Origin: Cellulomonas sp. P24 | GTDB taxonomy: Bacteria; Actinomycetota; Actinomycetes; Actinomycetales; Cellulomonadaceae | Length of the DNA stretch: 64,000 nt | Direction: 5' to 3' | NCBI RefSeq assembly: GCF_024704385.1 | Contig: NZ_JAJDFX010000002.1 | Span: 4,216,001-4,280,000 of the forward strand | The notes under the pieces: model-generated | The model's input: the letters and a program-made list of their open reading frames with translations, nothing else | Database searches by the model: none | What the model was told of the DNA's origin: nothing | Part shown: positions 19,162 to 28,520 of the stretch, piece by piece | Position numbering within the stretch: the first letter of the stretch is position 1 | Layout: the number at the start of each line of letters is the position of its first letter | Translations under genes and position numbers: made by a program

Positions 19162-20148
19162 ATGAGCGTTGAGATCGCCGGGCACGAAATTTCATCATAC
19201 CGCCAACTCGGCTCTTCAGGGTTGACGGTGTCCGTCGCCGGTCTCGGCTGCAACACGTTCGGCGCCACGGCGGCGCCCGAGACTGTCGACGGGATCGTCG
19301 CAGCTGCGCTCGACGAGGGGATCACGTTCTTCGACACCGCAGATGTGTACGGCTCGGTGCCAGGGCAGAGCGAGGAGCTCCTCGGTGCTGCTCTCGGCAC
19401 CCATCGCGACGAGATCGTGCTCGCGACGAAGTTCGGCATGGCCGTCGGCGACCTCAACGGTCCGGACTGGGAAGCGCGCGGCTCTCGGCGCTACATCAGG
19501 CGCGCCATCGAGGGGTCGCTCCGGCGGCTCCGCACCGATCACGTCGACCTGTACCAGCTGCACGCGCCCGATCCCCGGACACCCGTGGCCGAGACGCTGC
19601 AGGCTCTCGACGAGCTCGTCACGGAGGGGAAGGTGCGCTACGTCGGGTCCTCGAACCTCTCGGCGTGGCAGGTGGCCGACGCCGACTGGACCGCGCGCGA
19701 CCAGGGGACGGTCAGGTTCATCTCGGCGCAGAACGAGTACAACCTGCTGAGGCGTGGCGCGGAGACCGACCTCTTCCCGGCGGCGCGTCGGTTCGGTGTC
19801 GGAGTGCTCCCGTACTACCCGTTGGCCTCGGGGCTGCTGACGGGCAAGTACGGGCGGGGTGCGCAGGCGCCGGCCGGTACCCGTCTCGAGCGTTATCCGG
19901 ACCGCCTGAAGACGGCCGACTTCGACACGATCGGTGTGTTGACGGCGCTGGCGGGGGAGTGGGGCGTCACGCTGCTCTCGCTGGCGATCGGTGCGCTGTC
20001 GTCGCGGCCGGAGGTCGCTTCCGTGATCGCGGGAGCCCGAACTCCGGATCAGGTCCGCGCCAACGCTGCGGCCGGGCGCTGGTCGCCGACCGTCGATCAG
20101 CTTCGCCGGATCGATAGGGCGACCAGCCCCGATCGAACGAATAGTTGA
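19162..20148 (+). CDS. Aldo/keto reductase
   Basis: The 328-residue protein is an NADPH-dependent TIM-barrel oxidoreductase. The catalytic tetrad can be placed: Asp and Tyr in FFDTADVYGSVPGQSEELLG, Lys in VLATKFGM and His in YQLHAPDP. The coenzyme-binding end is VIAGARTPDQVRAN. It resembles the YajO/Tas-like group; the substrate is unknown. TACGGT (19149-19154) lies seven bases before ATG 19162, favouring this start over an in-frame ATG at 19090 that has no such signal. Confidence 0.92.
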   Translation: MSVEIAGHEISSYRQLGSSGLTVSVAGLGCNTFGATAAPETVDGIVAAALDEGITFFDTADVYGSVPGQSEELLGAALGTHRDEIVLATKFGMAVGDLNGPDWEARGSRRYIRRAIEGSLRRLRTDHVDLYQLHAPDPRTPVAETLQALDELVTEGKVRYVGSSNLSAWQVADADWTARDQGTVRFISAQNEYNLLRRGAETDLFPAARRFGVGVLPYYPLASGLLTGKYGRGAQAPAGTRLERYPDRLKTADFDTIGVLTALAGEWGVTLLSLAIGALSSRPEVASVIAGARTPDQVRANAAAGRWSPTVDQLRRIDRATSPDRTNS

Positions 20149-20668
20149 CATATAAAGTATTGTCTGGGGGAGTCCGCCGCGATGGCATGCGCCCGCGCGG
20201 TGCCACGCCTGCCTCGTGTGCCGTCCGGAGGCTTCCACCGTCGACGCGCGGCTGACCGGATGTACATCGAGGCGGCGTGCGGCGGCACCCCGGCGCAGAC
20301 CGCACCCGTCACGCGCGATCGGGCGCCGGCAGCTTCACGCGCTCGACCGGTTGTGCGAACGAGTCGTGGTGGACGACGACGTGCGAATCCCTGCGGGCGC
20401 TGCGACGTGTCGGGGCTGTCGGGCTGCACGTGCGAACTCACGTCGTGCGCGCACGTGACGTGGTGGATCGAGGCGGGTCGCGCTGTCCGCCCGCCGAGCC
20501 AGATCGCGACGAGAGGTCAATCGGCGCCTCTTCCCGATATCACCGATAAGGCACATTATGACATTATGGCGACGAGAAGCCGACGGAGCTGACACCACCG
20601 CCAGCGCCCGTGCACTGCAGCCGCTCCCCTGGCGCCGGGCCGCGCGCCGGTCATGACATCCTGGTGAC
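20149..20668. other. Gene-poor stretch with AT-rich patches
   Basis: No gene is recognised here. TTGACATATAAAGTATTGTC begins at the reductase stop (20145-20164), where GACA and TGTC frame an AT-rich core. Near the other end ACATTATG occurs twice in perfect tandem (20553-20560, 20561-20568), just after GATATCACCGATAAGG. Open frames through the stretch have arginine- and serine-rich products without any family likeness and no start signals. It may be a decayed gene with regulatory remnants, or a foreign insertion. Confidence 0.4.
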
Positions 20669-20956
20669 ATGCCAGACGAACCCGCACGACCTGATGACTC
20701 CGACGCGACGGAGCTCGACACGACGGAGCTCCAGCCGGCGGACGAGAACGCGTCGATCCTGCTGCAGGACCGGTGGTGGTGGTCCTCGACCCTGAGCCTC
20801 GTGCTCGGCGGGGTCATCACGGTGATGCAGGTGCAGGCGCTCCAGAACGGTGGCGTCTGGCTGAACTGGTTGGTGGCAGCCGTCGGTACTGCGGTCGCCG
20901 GCTCCGGTCTGGTCAGGCTGCTCCGCGCGTACGCGAAGGTCCGCTCACAGGGCTGA
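20669..20956 (+). CDS. Small two-helix membrane protein, unknown function
   Basis: The 95-residue product has an acidic N-terminal half (PDDSDATELDTTELQPADE) and two membrane helices (about residues 41-57 and 66-84), ending in a short basic tail. No family is recognised. The start is the first ATG of the frame; no clear ribosome site or -10 box supports it, but the hydrophobic pattern and codon bias argue that it is translated. Its end overlaps a converging small gene by 12 bases. Confidence 0.65.
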   Translation: MPDEPARPDDSDATELDTTELQPADENASILLQDRWWWSSTLSLVLGGVITVMQVQALQNGGVWLNWLVAAVGTAVAGSGLVRLLRAYAKVRSQG

Positions 20957-21142
20957 CGGCGGCGCAACCCCGTGGCCGTGGACGTCCGGGGCGGAGCGCG
21001 CCACGTCGGCCACCTCCTCCTCTGGCCGCGGCGGGACGGTCTCGTCGATCTCGAGGACCGCGAGCTCGTCGAACACCTGCGGGGTGACATCGGGGTTCTG
21101 GGGCGTAGGGACGGACACGGTGCCTCCGAGGGTCGGCGTCAC
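20945..21142 (-). CDS. Small acidic hypothetical protein
   Basis: The 65-residue product is soluble and acidic, with a core VFDELAVLEIDETVPPRPEEE, and has no recognised family. Support comes from TAGCGT (21153-21148 on this strand), placed five bases before the GTG start like the leaderless genes around it. It overlaps the converging membrane-protein gene at its end. It could be a real small gene or a chance frame in GC-rich DNA. Confidence 0.5.
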   Translation of the reverse strand: MTPTLGGTVSVPTPQNPDVTPQVFDELAVLEIDETVPPRPEEEVADVARSAPDVHGHGVAPPSAL

Positions 21143-21224
21143 CTCTCACGCTAGACCCGTGGCGACCCGCGCGGCACGGAGCGTCGCCGCAGCACGTCGC
21201 TGACGTCCTCAGGGAACAGTGTCC

Positions 21225-21878
21225 TCAGGGAACGGTGATCGTCTCGCCGACCGCCAGACGCCGGTACGGTGCGTGGCCCATGCCGCCGACGAGCCGATCC
21301 ACCAGCGCGTTCCCGACCTCGCTCAGCACCGCGCTGTGGATGGGGATGACGAGCTCCGGCCCGACGGTGCGGACGAAGTCGATCACCTCGCCGACGGCGA
21401 GCCACGGCGCCGCGACCGGAGCGAGGAGCACGCGGATCGACTCCCCCGCGCCGGGGCCGGTGAACGAGTCGCCCGGGTGGAGGATGGCGCCGTCGATCAC
21501 GTACGCAACGTTGGCGACCCGTGGGACGTCGGCATGGATGAGGGCATGGACCTCACCGGTCGCCGCGACATCGAAGCCCGCTGCGACGAAGCGGTCGCCG
21601 GCCGAGACCGTGTGCACCCGCTCCCCCGGTGCACCGGCGGCGACGAGCGTGCTGATCACGCCGGCAGGAGCCCATACCTCAAGATGAGAACGATTCCGAA
21701 GAGCGTCGACGAGCTCGCCGGTGACCACATGGTCAGCGTGCTCGTGCGTCACCAGGACCGCGTCGGCCGATGCGAGTGGCGTCCTGTCGCTGAACGATCC
21801 CGGATCGATCACCACGGTGCGCCCCGTGCGCTCGAGCTGCACGCACGCGTGCCCCCAGAAGGTCAGAGTCGTCTCCAT
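21225..21878 (-). CDS. MBL-fold metal-dependent hydrolase
   Basis: The 217-residue protein has the metallo-beta-lactamase fold of the UPF0173 type: FWGHACVQLE at the start, then the zinc motif THEHADHV near residue 44, a later HPGDSF and a C-terminal IPIHSAV. The substrate is unknown. GGAGGA lies seven bases before the ATG. It lies downstream of pyc on the same strand, with a gap of about 50 bases, and could share its transcript. Confidence 0.88.
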   Translation of the reverse strand: METTLTFWGHACVQLERTGRTVVIDPGSFSDRTPLASADAVLVTHEHADHVVTGELVDALRNRSHLEVWAPAGVISTLVAAGAPGERVHTVSAGDRFVAAGFDVAATGEVHALIHADVPRVANVAYVIDGAILHPGDSFTGPGAGESIRVLLAPVAAPWLAVGEVIDFVRTVGPELVIPIHSAVLSEVGNALVDRLVGGMGHAPYRRLAVGETITVP

Positions 21879-21931
21879 CGCCCCATCCTCCTCCCCCGCG
21901 CTGACGACTACCTGGGTGTGTGGACGGACGC

Positions 21932-24900
21932 TCAGCCGATGATCATGACGAGGTCGCCGCCCTCGAGCTGCTGGACCGCTCCGATCGCGACCCGCCGGAC
22001 GCGCCCGCCGACCGGGGTGGTGATCGCGGCTTCCATCTTCATCGCCTCGACCGTCGCAACGGTCTGCCCCGGTTGCACGGTCTGCCCCTCCTGCACCACG
22101 GGTGTCACCGCACCGGCGAACGGTGCGGCGATCTGGCCGGCGTGCCCAGGGTCGGCCTTCTCGGCAGTGACGACGTCCACGTCGATCGCCCGGTCTCGTA
22201 CCTGGAGCGGACGGAGCTGCCCGTTCAGGGTGAACATCACGGTGCGCAGACCGCGTTCGTCAGGTTCCCCGATCGCCTCGAGGCCGACCAGCAGCCGCAC
22301 CCCCTTCTCCAGCTCGATCTCGACCTCCTCCCCCGGGTTCATCCCGTAGAGGTGGTGGAGGGTGCTCAGCACACTGACGTGACCGTACGACGCACGTGTG
22401 GCCTCGTACTCCTTGGTCGGGCCGGGGAACAGCAGGTGGTTGAGCCGGTCACGGCGAGACGTCGATCCACCGGCCAGGTCGCGCTCGTCCTGCTCGGTGA
22501 GCGGGGTGACGCCCGGGCGCGCCACTCGGCCGGCGAGGGCACGCGAGCGGAACGGCTCGGGCCACCCGCCTGGCGGGACACCGAGCTCACCGGCCAGGAA
22601 CCCCACGACGCTCGCCGGGAGGTCCGTGCCCTCAGGCTGCGCCTCGAATGTCGCCGGGTCGGCACCGCGGGCGACCAGGTGGAGCGCGAGGTCACCGACC
22701 ACCTTCGACGACGGCGTCACCTTGACCGGCCGGCCGAGGATCCGGTCGGCTGCCGCGTACATGAGCTCGATCTCCTCGAACCGCGCGCCGAGGCCCAGAG
22801 CGATTGCCTGCTGCTTGAGGTTCGAGAGCTGACCGCCGGGGATCTCGTGGTCGTACACCCGGCCCGTCGGACCGGGGAGACCGGCTTCGAAGGGGCGGTA
22901 GAGCCGCCGCACGGCTTCCCAGTACGGTTCGAGGTCGCACGCCGCCCGGAGGCTCAGACCGGTGTCTCTCGGGGTGTGCTCCAGAGCCGCGACGAGGGCC
23001 GACATCGACGGCTGGCTCGTCGTCCCTGCCATGGCCGCGTTGGCGACGTCGACCGCGTCGACCCCTGCCGCCGCGGCAGCCAGCAAGGTCGCCACCTGGC
23101 CGCCGGCCGTGTCGTGCGTGTGCAGGTGGACCGGCACGTCGAACCGCTCACGCAAGGCCGTGACGAGGGTGGTCGCGGCCGAGGGGCGCAGGAGCCCGGC
23201 CATGTCCTTGATCGCGAGGACGTGCGCACCGGCCTGGACGATGCGCTCGGCAAGAGCGAGGTAGTAGTCGAGGGTGTAGAGGTCCTCGGCCGGGTCGCTG
23301 AGGTTGCCGGTGTAGCACAGCGCGACCTCCGCAACGGCGGTGCCCGTCGACCGCACGGCGTCGATCGCCGGACGCATCTGCGTGACGTCGTTCAGGGCGT
23401 CGAAGATGCGGAAGATGTCGATCCCCGTCGTCGCTGCCTCCTGCACGAACGCCTCGGTGACCCTCGCCGGGTACGGCGTGTAGCCGACGGTGTTCCGTCC
23501 GCGCAGCAGCATCTGCAGTGCGAGGGTCGGCACGGCGTCACGAAGGGCCGCGAGACGCTCCCACGGGTCCTCCCCGAGGAACCGCAGCGCGACGTCGTAC
23601 GTGGCACCGCCCCACACCTCGAGGCTGAGCAGTCCCGGGAGGAGCCGTGCCGTGTACGGCGCCGCAGCGACCAGGTCGGACGTGCGCACCCGGGTGGCGA
23701 GGAGGGACTGATGGGCATCGCGGAACGTCGTGTCCGTCACGGCGAGGGCCGTCCGGCCGCGGAGCTCTGCCGCGAACCGTTCAGGGCCGAGCGCGCGGAG
23801 CTGCTGTCGAGACCCGTCCGGCGGCGCGGCACCGAGGTCGAGCTCGGGCAGCTTGGACCGCGGTTCGACGGAGTCGGTCGGCCGCGGTCCGTGCGGACGG
23901 TTGACCGTCACGTCACCGAGGTAGCTCAGCAGCCGGGTACCGCGGTCCGCGCTCGTCCGTGTCTCGAGGAGCACGGGGCGCTCGTCGATGAAGCTGGTCG
24001 ACAGCTGACCCCCGACGAACCCCGGATCGGCGAGGACCGCCTGCAGGAATGCGATGTTGGTGCGGACGCCACGGATGCGGAACTCCGCCAGTGCGCGCCG
24101 CGCGCGGGCCACCGCCGTCGGGAGGTCACGGCCACGGCACGTGAGCTTGACCAGCATCGAGTCGAAGTGCCCGCTGACCTCCGACCCGGCCGACGCGGTT
24201 GCGCCGTCGAGCCGCACTCCTGCGCCGCCCGGAGACCGGTACGCGATGATCCGTCCGGTGTCGGGTCGGAAGCCGTTCGACGGGTCCTCGGTCGTGATGC
24301 GTGCTTGCAGCGCGACCCCGTTGACGCGGACGGACTGCTGACTGATGCCGAGATCCGCCAGGCTCTCACCAGCGGCGATGCGCATCTGGGCCTGGACGAG
24401 GTCGATGTCGGTGACCTCCTCGGTCACGGTGTGCTCGACCTGGATCCGCGGGTTCATCTCGATGAAGACGTGCTGCCCCGCTCGCTCACCGACCGTGTCG
24501 ACGAGGAACTCGACCGTGCCGGCGTTCTGGTAGCGGATGCTCCGCGCGAATGTCACCGCGTCGCGGCACAGCAGGTCCCTCAGCGCCGGGTCGAGATCGG
24601 GGGCAGGGGCGATCTCGATCACCTTCTGGTGACGGCGCTGCACCGAGCAGTCCCGCTCGAACAGGTGGACGACCTCGCCGGAGGCGTCCGCCAGGATCTG
24701 GACCTCGATGTGTCGCGGACGGAGGACCGCGCGTTCGAGGAACACGGTCGGGTCGCCGAACGCGCCATCCGCCTCCCGCATCGCGGCGGCGAGCGCACCG
24801 GGCAGGTCCGCGGGAGTCTCCACACGGCGCATCCCGCGACCGCCGCCACCCGCCACCGCCTTGACGAACAGCGGGAACCCCACCGTCTCCGCCGCCCCGA

Positions 24901-25354
24901 GCAGAGTCGTCACGTCGGCAGACGGCGCACTGGACGGAAGGACGGGGATCCCCGCGGCGCGCGCCGCCTCGAGGGCCTGCACCTTGTGGCCGGCGAGCTC
25001 GAGCACGTCAGCCGGAGGACCGATGAACGTGAGTCCGGCGGCGACGCACGCACGGGCGAGCGAGGGGTTCTCCGAGAGGAACCCGTAGCCGGGATACACC
25101 GCATCGGCACCGGAGTGAAGGGCGACACGGACGATCTCGTCGATGTCGAGGTACGCGCGGACGGGATGTCCAGGTGTGCCGATCGGGTACGACTCGTCCG
25201 CCTTGAGACGGTGGACGGAGTTCCGGTCCTCGTGCGGGAACACGGCGACCGTCCGGGTGCCGAGCTCGTACGCCGCACGGAACGCCCGCACCGCGATCTC
25301 GGCGCGGTTGGCGACAAGCACCTTCGAGAACACGTTCCACCCACTCTCGGTCAT
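21932..25354 (-). CDS. pyc: Pyruvate carboxylase
   Basis: The 1140-residue single-chain enzyme makes oxaloacetate from pyruvate and bicarbonate. In order: biotin carboxylase with ATP-grasp (about 1-450, including KAVAGGGGRGMR and FIEMNPRIQVEHTVTEE), carboxyltransferase (about 520-800, FRDAHQSLLATR and AIKDMAGLL), a PYC/OADA domain (about 820-1020), and the biotinyl domain with EAMKMEA near residue 1105. The ATG at 25354 is chosen over an upstream GTG, because it gives MTESGWNVFSKVLVANRAE, normal for the family. TAGCGT lies eleven bases before it. Confidence 0.97.
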   Translation of the reverse strand: MTESGWNVFSKVLVANRAEIAVRAFRAAYELGTRTVAVFPHEDRNSVHRLKADESYPIGTPGHPVRAYLDIDEIVRVALHSGADAVYPGYGFLSENPSLARACVAAGLTFIGPPADVLELAGHKVQALEAARAAGIPVLPSSAPSADVTTLLGAAETVGFPLFVKAVAGGGGRGMRRVETPADLPGALAAAMREADGAFGDPTVFLERAVLRPRHIEVQILADASGEVVHLFERDCSVQRRHQKVIEIAPAPDLDPALRDLLCRDAVTFARSIRYQNAGTVEFLVDTVGERAGQHVFIEMNPRIQVEHTVTEEVTDIDLVQAQMRIAAGESLADLGISQQSVRVNGVALQARITTEDPSNGFRPDTGRIIAYRSPGGAGVRLDGATASAGSEVSGHFDSMLVKLTCRGRDLPTAVARARRALAEFRIRGVRTNIAFLQAVLADPGFVGGQLSTSFIDERPVLLETRTSADRGTRLLSYLGDVTVNRPHGPRPTDSVEPRSKLPELDLGAAPPDGSRQQLRALGPERFAAELRGRTALAVTDTTFRDAHQSLLATRVRTSDLVAAAPYTARLLPGLLSLEVWGGATYDVALRFLGEDPWERLAALRDAVPTLALQMLLRGRNTVGYTPYPARVTEAFVQEAATTGIDIFRIFDALNDVTQMRPAIDAVRSTGTAVAEVALCYTGNLSDPAEDLYTLDYYLALAERIVQAGAHVLAIKDMAGLLRPSAATTLVTALRERFDVPVHLHTHDTAGGQVATLLAAAAAGVDAVDVANAAMAGTTSQPSMSALVAALEHTPRDTGLSLRAACDLEPYWEAVRRLYRPFEAGLPGPTGRVYDHEIPGGQLSNLKQQAIALGLGARFEEIELMYAAADRILGRPVKVTPSSKVVGDLALHLVARGADPATFEAQPEGTDLPASVVGFLAGELGVPPGGWPEPFRSRALAGRVARPGVTPLTEQDERDLAGGSTSRRDRLNHLLFPGPTKEYEATRASYGHVSVLSTLHHLYGMNPGEEVEIELEKGVRLLVGLEAIGEPDERGLRTVMFTLNGQLRPLQVRDRAIDVDVVTAEKADPGHAGQIAAPFAGAVTPVVQEGQTVQPGQTVATVEAMKMEAAITTPVGGRVRRVAIGAVQQLEGGDLVMIIG

Positions 25355-25487
25355 CGAGATCACCCACGCTAGCGGCGGGTGCGGCGACGGCACCGAACGG
25401 TCCGGACCGTGGGCGTCGGCCCGTCGCGGTTCCGGTACCGTCGCGTTGATTGTGCTCGGTCCCGCCGTGCGCGACTACGGTGTACCC

Positions 25488-26258
25488 GTGCTGGTCCTCG
25501 GTGTGTGCAGCCTCAAGGGTGGCGTGGGCAAGACGTCGGTCACGCTCGGGCTGGCCTCGTCCGCCCTCGCCCATGGCATCAGCACCCTCGTGGTCGACCT
25601 CGATCCGCAGGGTGACTGCACGATGGCTCTCGGTGTCCCCCAGTTCGGGATCCCGGACGTGGCAGGTGTTCTCGCGGACCCGTCGCCGGAGACGGTCCGT
25701 GGCACCGTCGTGGCGAGCGGATGGGCGCCGCACGGGCTCGACGTCCTCCCGGGCTCGGCTCGGTCGGCCCTGCATGACGGTCCGGACGACGACAGCCAGG
25801 AGCTCGACCGCCTCTCGTACGCGCTCTCGTGGCTCTCCGGCTACGAGCTCGTGCTGGTGGACTGCCCGCCGTCGCTCGGTGGGCTCACGCGCGCGGGACT
25901 GCGGGCATGCGACCGGGCGGCGGTCGTGACCGAGCCCGGGTTGTTCTCGGTGATGGCGGTCGGCCGTGCACTCCGGACCATCGACGACCTGAGACGTGGA
26001 CCGGCGCCCGCGCTCCAGCCCCTCGGGATCGTGGTCAACCGCGTGCAGGCCCGGTCGAGCGAGCAGAGCTACCGGCTTGAGGAGCTCCGCAACCTCTACG
26101 GGCCACTGGTGCTCACGCCGAGCGTCCCCGAGCGGGCGGCGCTCCAGCAGGCGCAGGGTGCGGCGCAGCCGGTGCACACCTGGCCGAGCCGCGCATCCGC
26201 GAACCTCGCCGCGGTGTTCGACGCTCTCCTCGAGCGTGCACTCCGGGCGCCTCGCTGA
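25488..26258 (+). CDS. ParA-family ATPase
   Basis: The 256-residue protein has the deviant Walker A motif KGGVGKT at residues 10-16, Walker A' VVDLDPQGDCTMALG near 38 and Walker B LVDCPPSLGGL near 122. It lacks a partner ParB gene nearby, so it is probably an orphan ParA/MinD-type ATPase and not the main chromosome partitioning factor. GTG 25488 has TACGGT (25476-25481) six bases upstream. It stands divergent to pyc and converges with a MerR-type gene. Confidence 0.92.
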   Translation: MLVLGVCSLKGGVGKTSVTLGLASSALAHGISTLVVDLDPQGDCTMALGVPQFGIPDVAGVLADPSPETVRGTVVASGWAPHGLDVLPGSARSALHDGPDDDSQELDRLSYALSWLSGYELVLVDCPPSLGGLTRAGLRACDRAAVVTEPGLFSVMAVGRALRTIDDLRRGPAPALQPLGIVVNRVQARSSEQSYRLEELRNLYGPLVLTPSVPERAALQQAQGAAQPVHTWPSRASANLAAVFDALLERALRAPR

Positions 26259-26309
26259 CGTGGCAGAAGCCGCGCTCGAGGCAGACATCGACCCCCAGGG
26301 GTCGTGGCC

Positions 26310-26930
26310 TCAGCCCGCCGTGCGCGCCTGACGACGAAGACTCAGCTCGTCCTGGGCCGTCTCGCTCGCCGAGGCGCCGGCACCGTCGTTGTCGGCACGT
26401 TCGGTGGGCAGCGCCGCCAAGGTCCCCTCGACCTCACGCCACACCCGGCCGACAGCGATGCCGAACACACCCTGGCCGCCCTGCACCAGGTCGATGACCT
26501 CGTCGGCCGAGGTGCACTCGTAGACGCTCGCACCGTCGCTCATGAGCGTGATCTGGGCGAGGTCGTCGACCCCGCGCTCGCGCAGGTGCGACACCGCCGT
26601 GCGGATCTGCTGGAGCGAGACACCGGTGTCGAGCAGGCGCTTGACGACCTTGAGCACCAGGATGTCCCGGAAGCTGTACAACCGCTGCGTCCCCGACCCG
26701 GTCGCCGGTCGCACGGTGGGTTCGACGAGCCCCGTTCGCGCCCAGTAGTCGAGCTGGCGGTAGGTGATGCCAGCGGCACGGCACGCCGTGGGGCCGCGGT
26801 AGCCCGTCGTCGTGTCGAGGTCCGGGAGCTCGTCACCGAAGAGCAGCCCCTGCGCTCGTTGAGGAATGCCGCCGGAGGCCTCGATGCTCTCACCGCTGCC
26901 GCTCACGCGTCCTCCGCTCCGCTGGTGCAC
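26310..26930 (-). CDS. MerR-family regulator
   Basis: The product (198-206 residues, depending on the start) has a MerR winged helix: YRGPTACRAAGITYRQLDYWARTGLVEP, then RLYSFRDILVLKVVKRLLDTGVSLQQIR. The C-terminal part (AQITLMSDGASVYECTSADEVIDLV) is that of the actinobacterial MerR group found next to FtsR and GarA. The start is either GTG 26930 or GTG 26906; GGAGGA is only three bases before the latter. TAGCGT (27017-27012) suggests a transcript start near 27005 with a leader of 75-100 bases. Confidence 0.88.
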   Translation of the reverse strand: MHQRSGGRVSGSGESIEASGGIPQRAQGLLFGDELPDLDTTTGYRGPTACRAAGITYRQLDYWARTGLVEPTVRPATGSGTQRLYSFRDILVLKVVKRLLDTGVSLQQIRTAVSHLRERGVDDLAQITLMSDGASVYECTSADEVIDLVQGGQGVFGIAVGRVWREVEGTLAALPTERADNDGAGASASETAQDELSLRRQARTAG

Positions 26931-26966
26931 CCGACCGTCCGGCGGGTGCCGTCCTCCCGCCGGTGT

Positions 26967-26985
26967 GTGCGACCGGTGGTCGCAC
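26967..26985 (-). other. Hairpin in the leader of the MerR-type gene
   Basis: Perfect 8-bp arms GTGCGACC/GGTCGCAC (26967-26974 and 26978-26985) with a 3-base loop. It lies between the predicted transcript start near 27005 and the coding start. It may be an operator for self-regulation or a leader structure; no other support is seen. Confidence 0.4.
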
Positions 26986-27091
26986 GCGTGTCGGGGAGGA
27001 TGACTACCTGAACGCTAGGCCCGGCCCACAGGGGCGTCAACGACGCGGGCCCCGCAGGATTTCGGCGTGTCGCGGCAGGCGTGTCTCACCT

Positions 27092-27636
27092 TCAACCGGA
27101 AGGTGAAGGATCTGTCGACGACGGGCCCTCCGTGCCCGGCTCGGTGCCGGTCTCGAAGTCCTCCGGGGCGACGCGTTCCAGGAACTCACGGAACTGCTCG
27201 ACCTCGTGCTCCTCGGTGCCGCCGGCCGCGCTGACCTCGACGCCGGCGACCGCGACGATCACAGCCGAGCACATGACCGGACTCTTCGTCCGGAGCGCGA
27301 CAGCGATCCCGTCGGACGCACGCGAGTCGACCCGAGCGCCGTTCGACAGGACCAGGACGGCGTGGAACACCCCCCGATCAGGCTGGTGATCTCGACGCGC
27401 ATGAGCTGGGTCCCGCACGCCTCGAGCAGCGAGCAGATGAGATCGTGCGTCATCGGACGAGGGGGCACGACCCCGGCCTGGACCGTCGCGATCGCACTCG
27501 CCTCCGCGGGCCCGACCAGGATCGGGACGACGAGAGACGAGGCCGGGTCGAACAGCAGGACGACGAGCTCATCCGCGGCGACGTGCTGGCGCACACCGAC
27601 CACCTCGACCGTCACGAGCTCCTCGCCGTTCGCCAT
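27092..27636 (-). pseudogene. Bifunctional nuclease-family protein with a one-base frameshift
   Basis: The N-terminal frame has VEVVGVRQHVAADELVVLL, then LLFDPASSLVVPILVGPAEASAIA and RPMTHDLICSLL, the signature of the bifunctional nuclease (DUF151) family. The C-terminal part (VFHAVLVLSNGARVDSRASDGIAVALR) lies in another frame. The break is at a run of six C at 27370-27375 on the plus strand; with seven, the junction reads SLIGGVFHAVLVL, and the protein is 181 residues, a normal length. TAGCGT (27648-27643) is six bases before the ATG, so the mRNA is probably leaderless. It lies in the conserved MerR-nuclease-FtsR-GarA neighbourhood. Confidence 0.85.
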
Positions 27637-27716
27637 GTCACCACGCTACGTGTCAAGGGCCTCGTCGTCGCCGCGAGACTCGGGCGAGTCCGCCATCCGA
27701 GGTATCAGGAGACCAC

Positions 27717-28520
27717 TCAGGGCGCGACGTCCGCGACGCCGGCGCGGACGAAGGCCGTGTGCAGACGCGCGCACAGCTCGCCGAGCTCGGCCGCCACCGT
27801 TCCCGCATGCGCCCGCGACGACGCGGAGGTCTGACCCCGCAGAGGCGCGACGACCTGCTCCACGAGGTCGACCTGCCGCTCCGCGGCGGCACGGAACGAC
27901 CGCAGGTGCCGGGCATCGATGCCGTGCTCGCCGAGCGATGCCGCGAGCATCACGATCTCGCGGGCCCATGGCTCGAAGCGGCCGCCCGGCTCGGGCCGGA
28001 GCACCCCCGCCGTGACGAGTTCGTCGATCAGCTCGGACGGGACCGCGGCCTCCTCGGCCAGACGGGCCGCCGTCAGACGACCCGAACCCGCCGGCCGCTG
28101 GGTCACGCCGTCCTCGGCCGCCAGGCGGGCGTGCGGCAACGTGAAGTCCTCGACCCCGGCGTCGAGCGCGTCGAGCTGCTCGCCGATCACCTTGAGAGGA
28201 AGGTAACGATCGCGCTGCTGCCGTAGCACGTAGCGCAGGCGCTCGACATCGGCGGGGCTGTACTGCCGATATCCCGACGGAGTCCTGACGGGCTCGATCA
28301 GGTCGTGCTCCTCGAGGAACCGCAGCTTCGAGTTGGTCACCGCGGGGAACTCGATCCGCAGCGCCGCGAGAACGTCCGAGATCCGCATCGTGGCGTGCCG
28401 AGAGATGCCCCGTGGCCAGCGCTCGCTCTCCGCGGGCGCGGGGCGGTCTGCCTGCCCGACCTCCGTGGCGGACGCGCTCACCGAAGGCCCGCGCGACCGC
28501 TCGGGCCTCGCTGCGCTCAC
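27717..28520 (-). CDS. ftsR: FtsR-like MerR-family transcriptional regulator
   Basis: The product has up to 267 residues. The MerR-type helix-turn-helix is at about 45-115 (MRISDVLAALRIEFPAVTNSK, SGYRQYSPADVERLRYVLR), followed by a C-terminal helical region (GRLTAARLAEEAAVPSELIDELV). It matches the actinobacterial regulator known in Corynebacterium to act on ftsZ expression. The start overlaps the garA stop by four bases, as expected for the garA-ftsR pair. The first ~44 residues are low-complexity, so the real start may be the internal ATG before RISDVLAAL; the overlap favours the longer form. Confidence 0.85.
   Translation of the reverse strand: MSAARPERSRGPSVSASATEVGQADRPAPAESERWPRGISRHATMRISDVLAALRIEFPAVTNSKLRFLEEHDLIEPVRTPSGYRQYSPADVERLRYVLRQQRDRYLPLKVIGEQLDALDAGVEDFTLPHARLAAEDGVTQRPAGSGRLTAARLAEEAAVPSELIDELVTAGVLRPEPGGRFEPWAREIVMLAASLGEHGIDARHLRSFRAAAERQVDLVEQVVAPLRGQTSASSRAHAGTVAAELGELCARLHTAFVRAGVADVAP

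Noticed and set aside
20182-20592. A 136-codon frame in the gene-poor stretch after the aldo/keto reductase
   Set aside because: The product is Arg/Ser/Pro-rich with no recognisable motif, ribosome site or -10 box at a proper distance.
21920-25372. An open frame of about 1150 codons on the plus strand opposite pyc
   Set aside because: Its product is Arg/His/Asp/Glu-rich with no family likeness, while the minus strand encodes a complete pyruvate carboxylase. Long antisense frames are expected in such GC-rich DNA.
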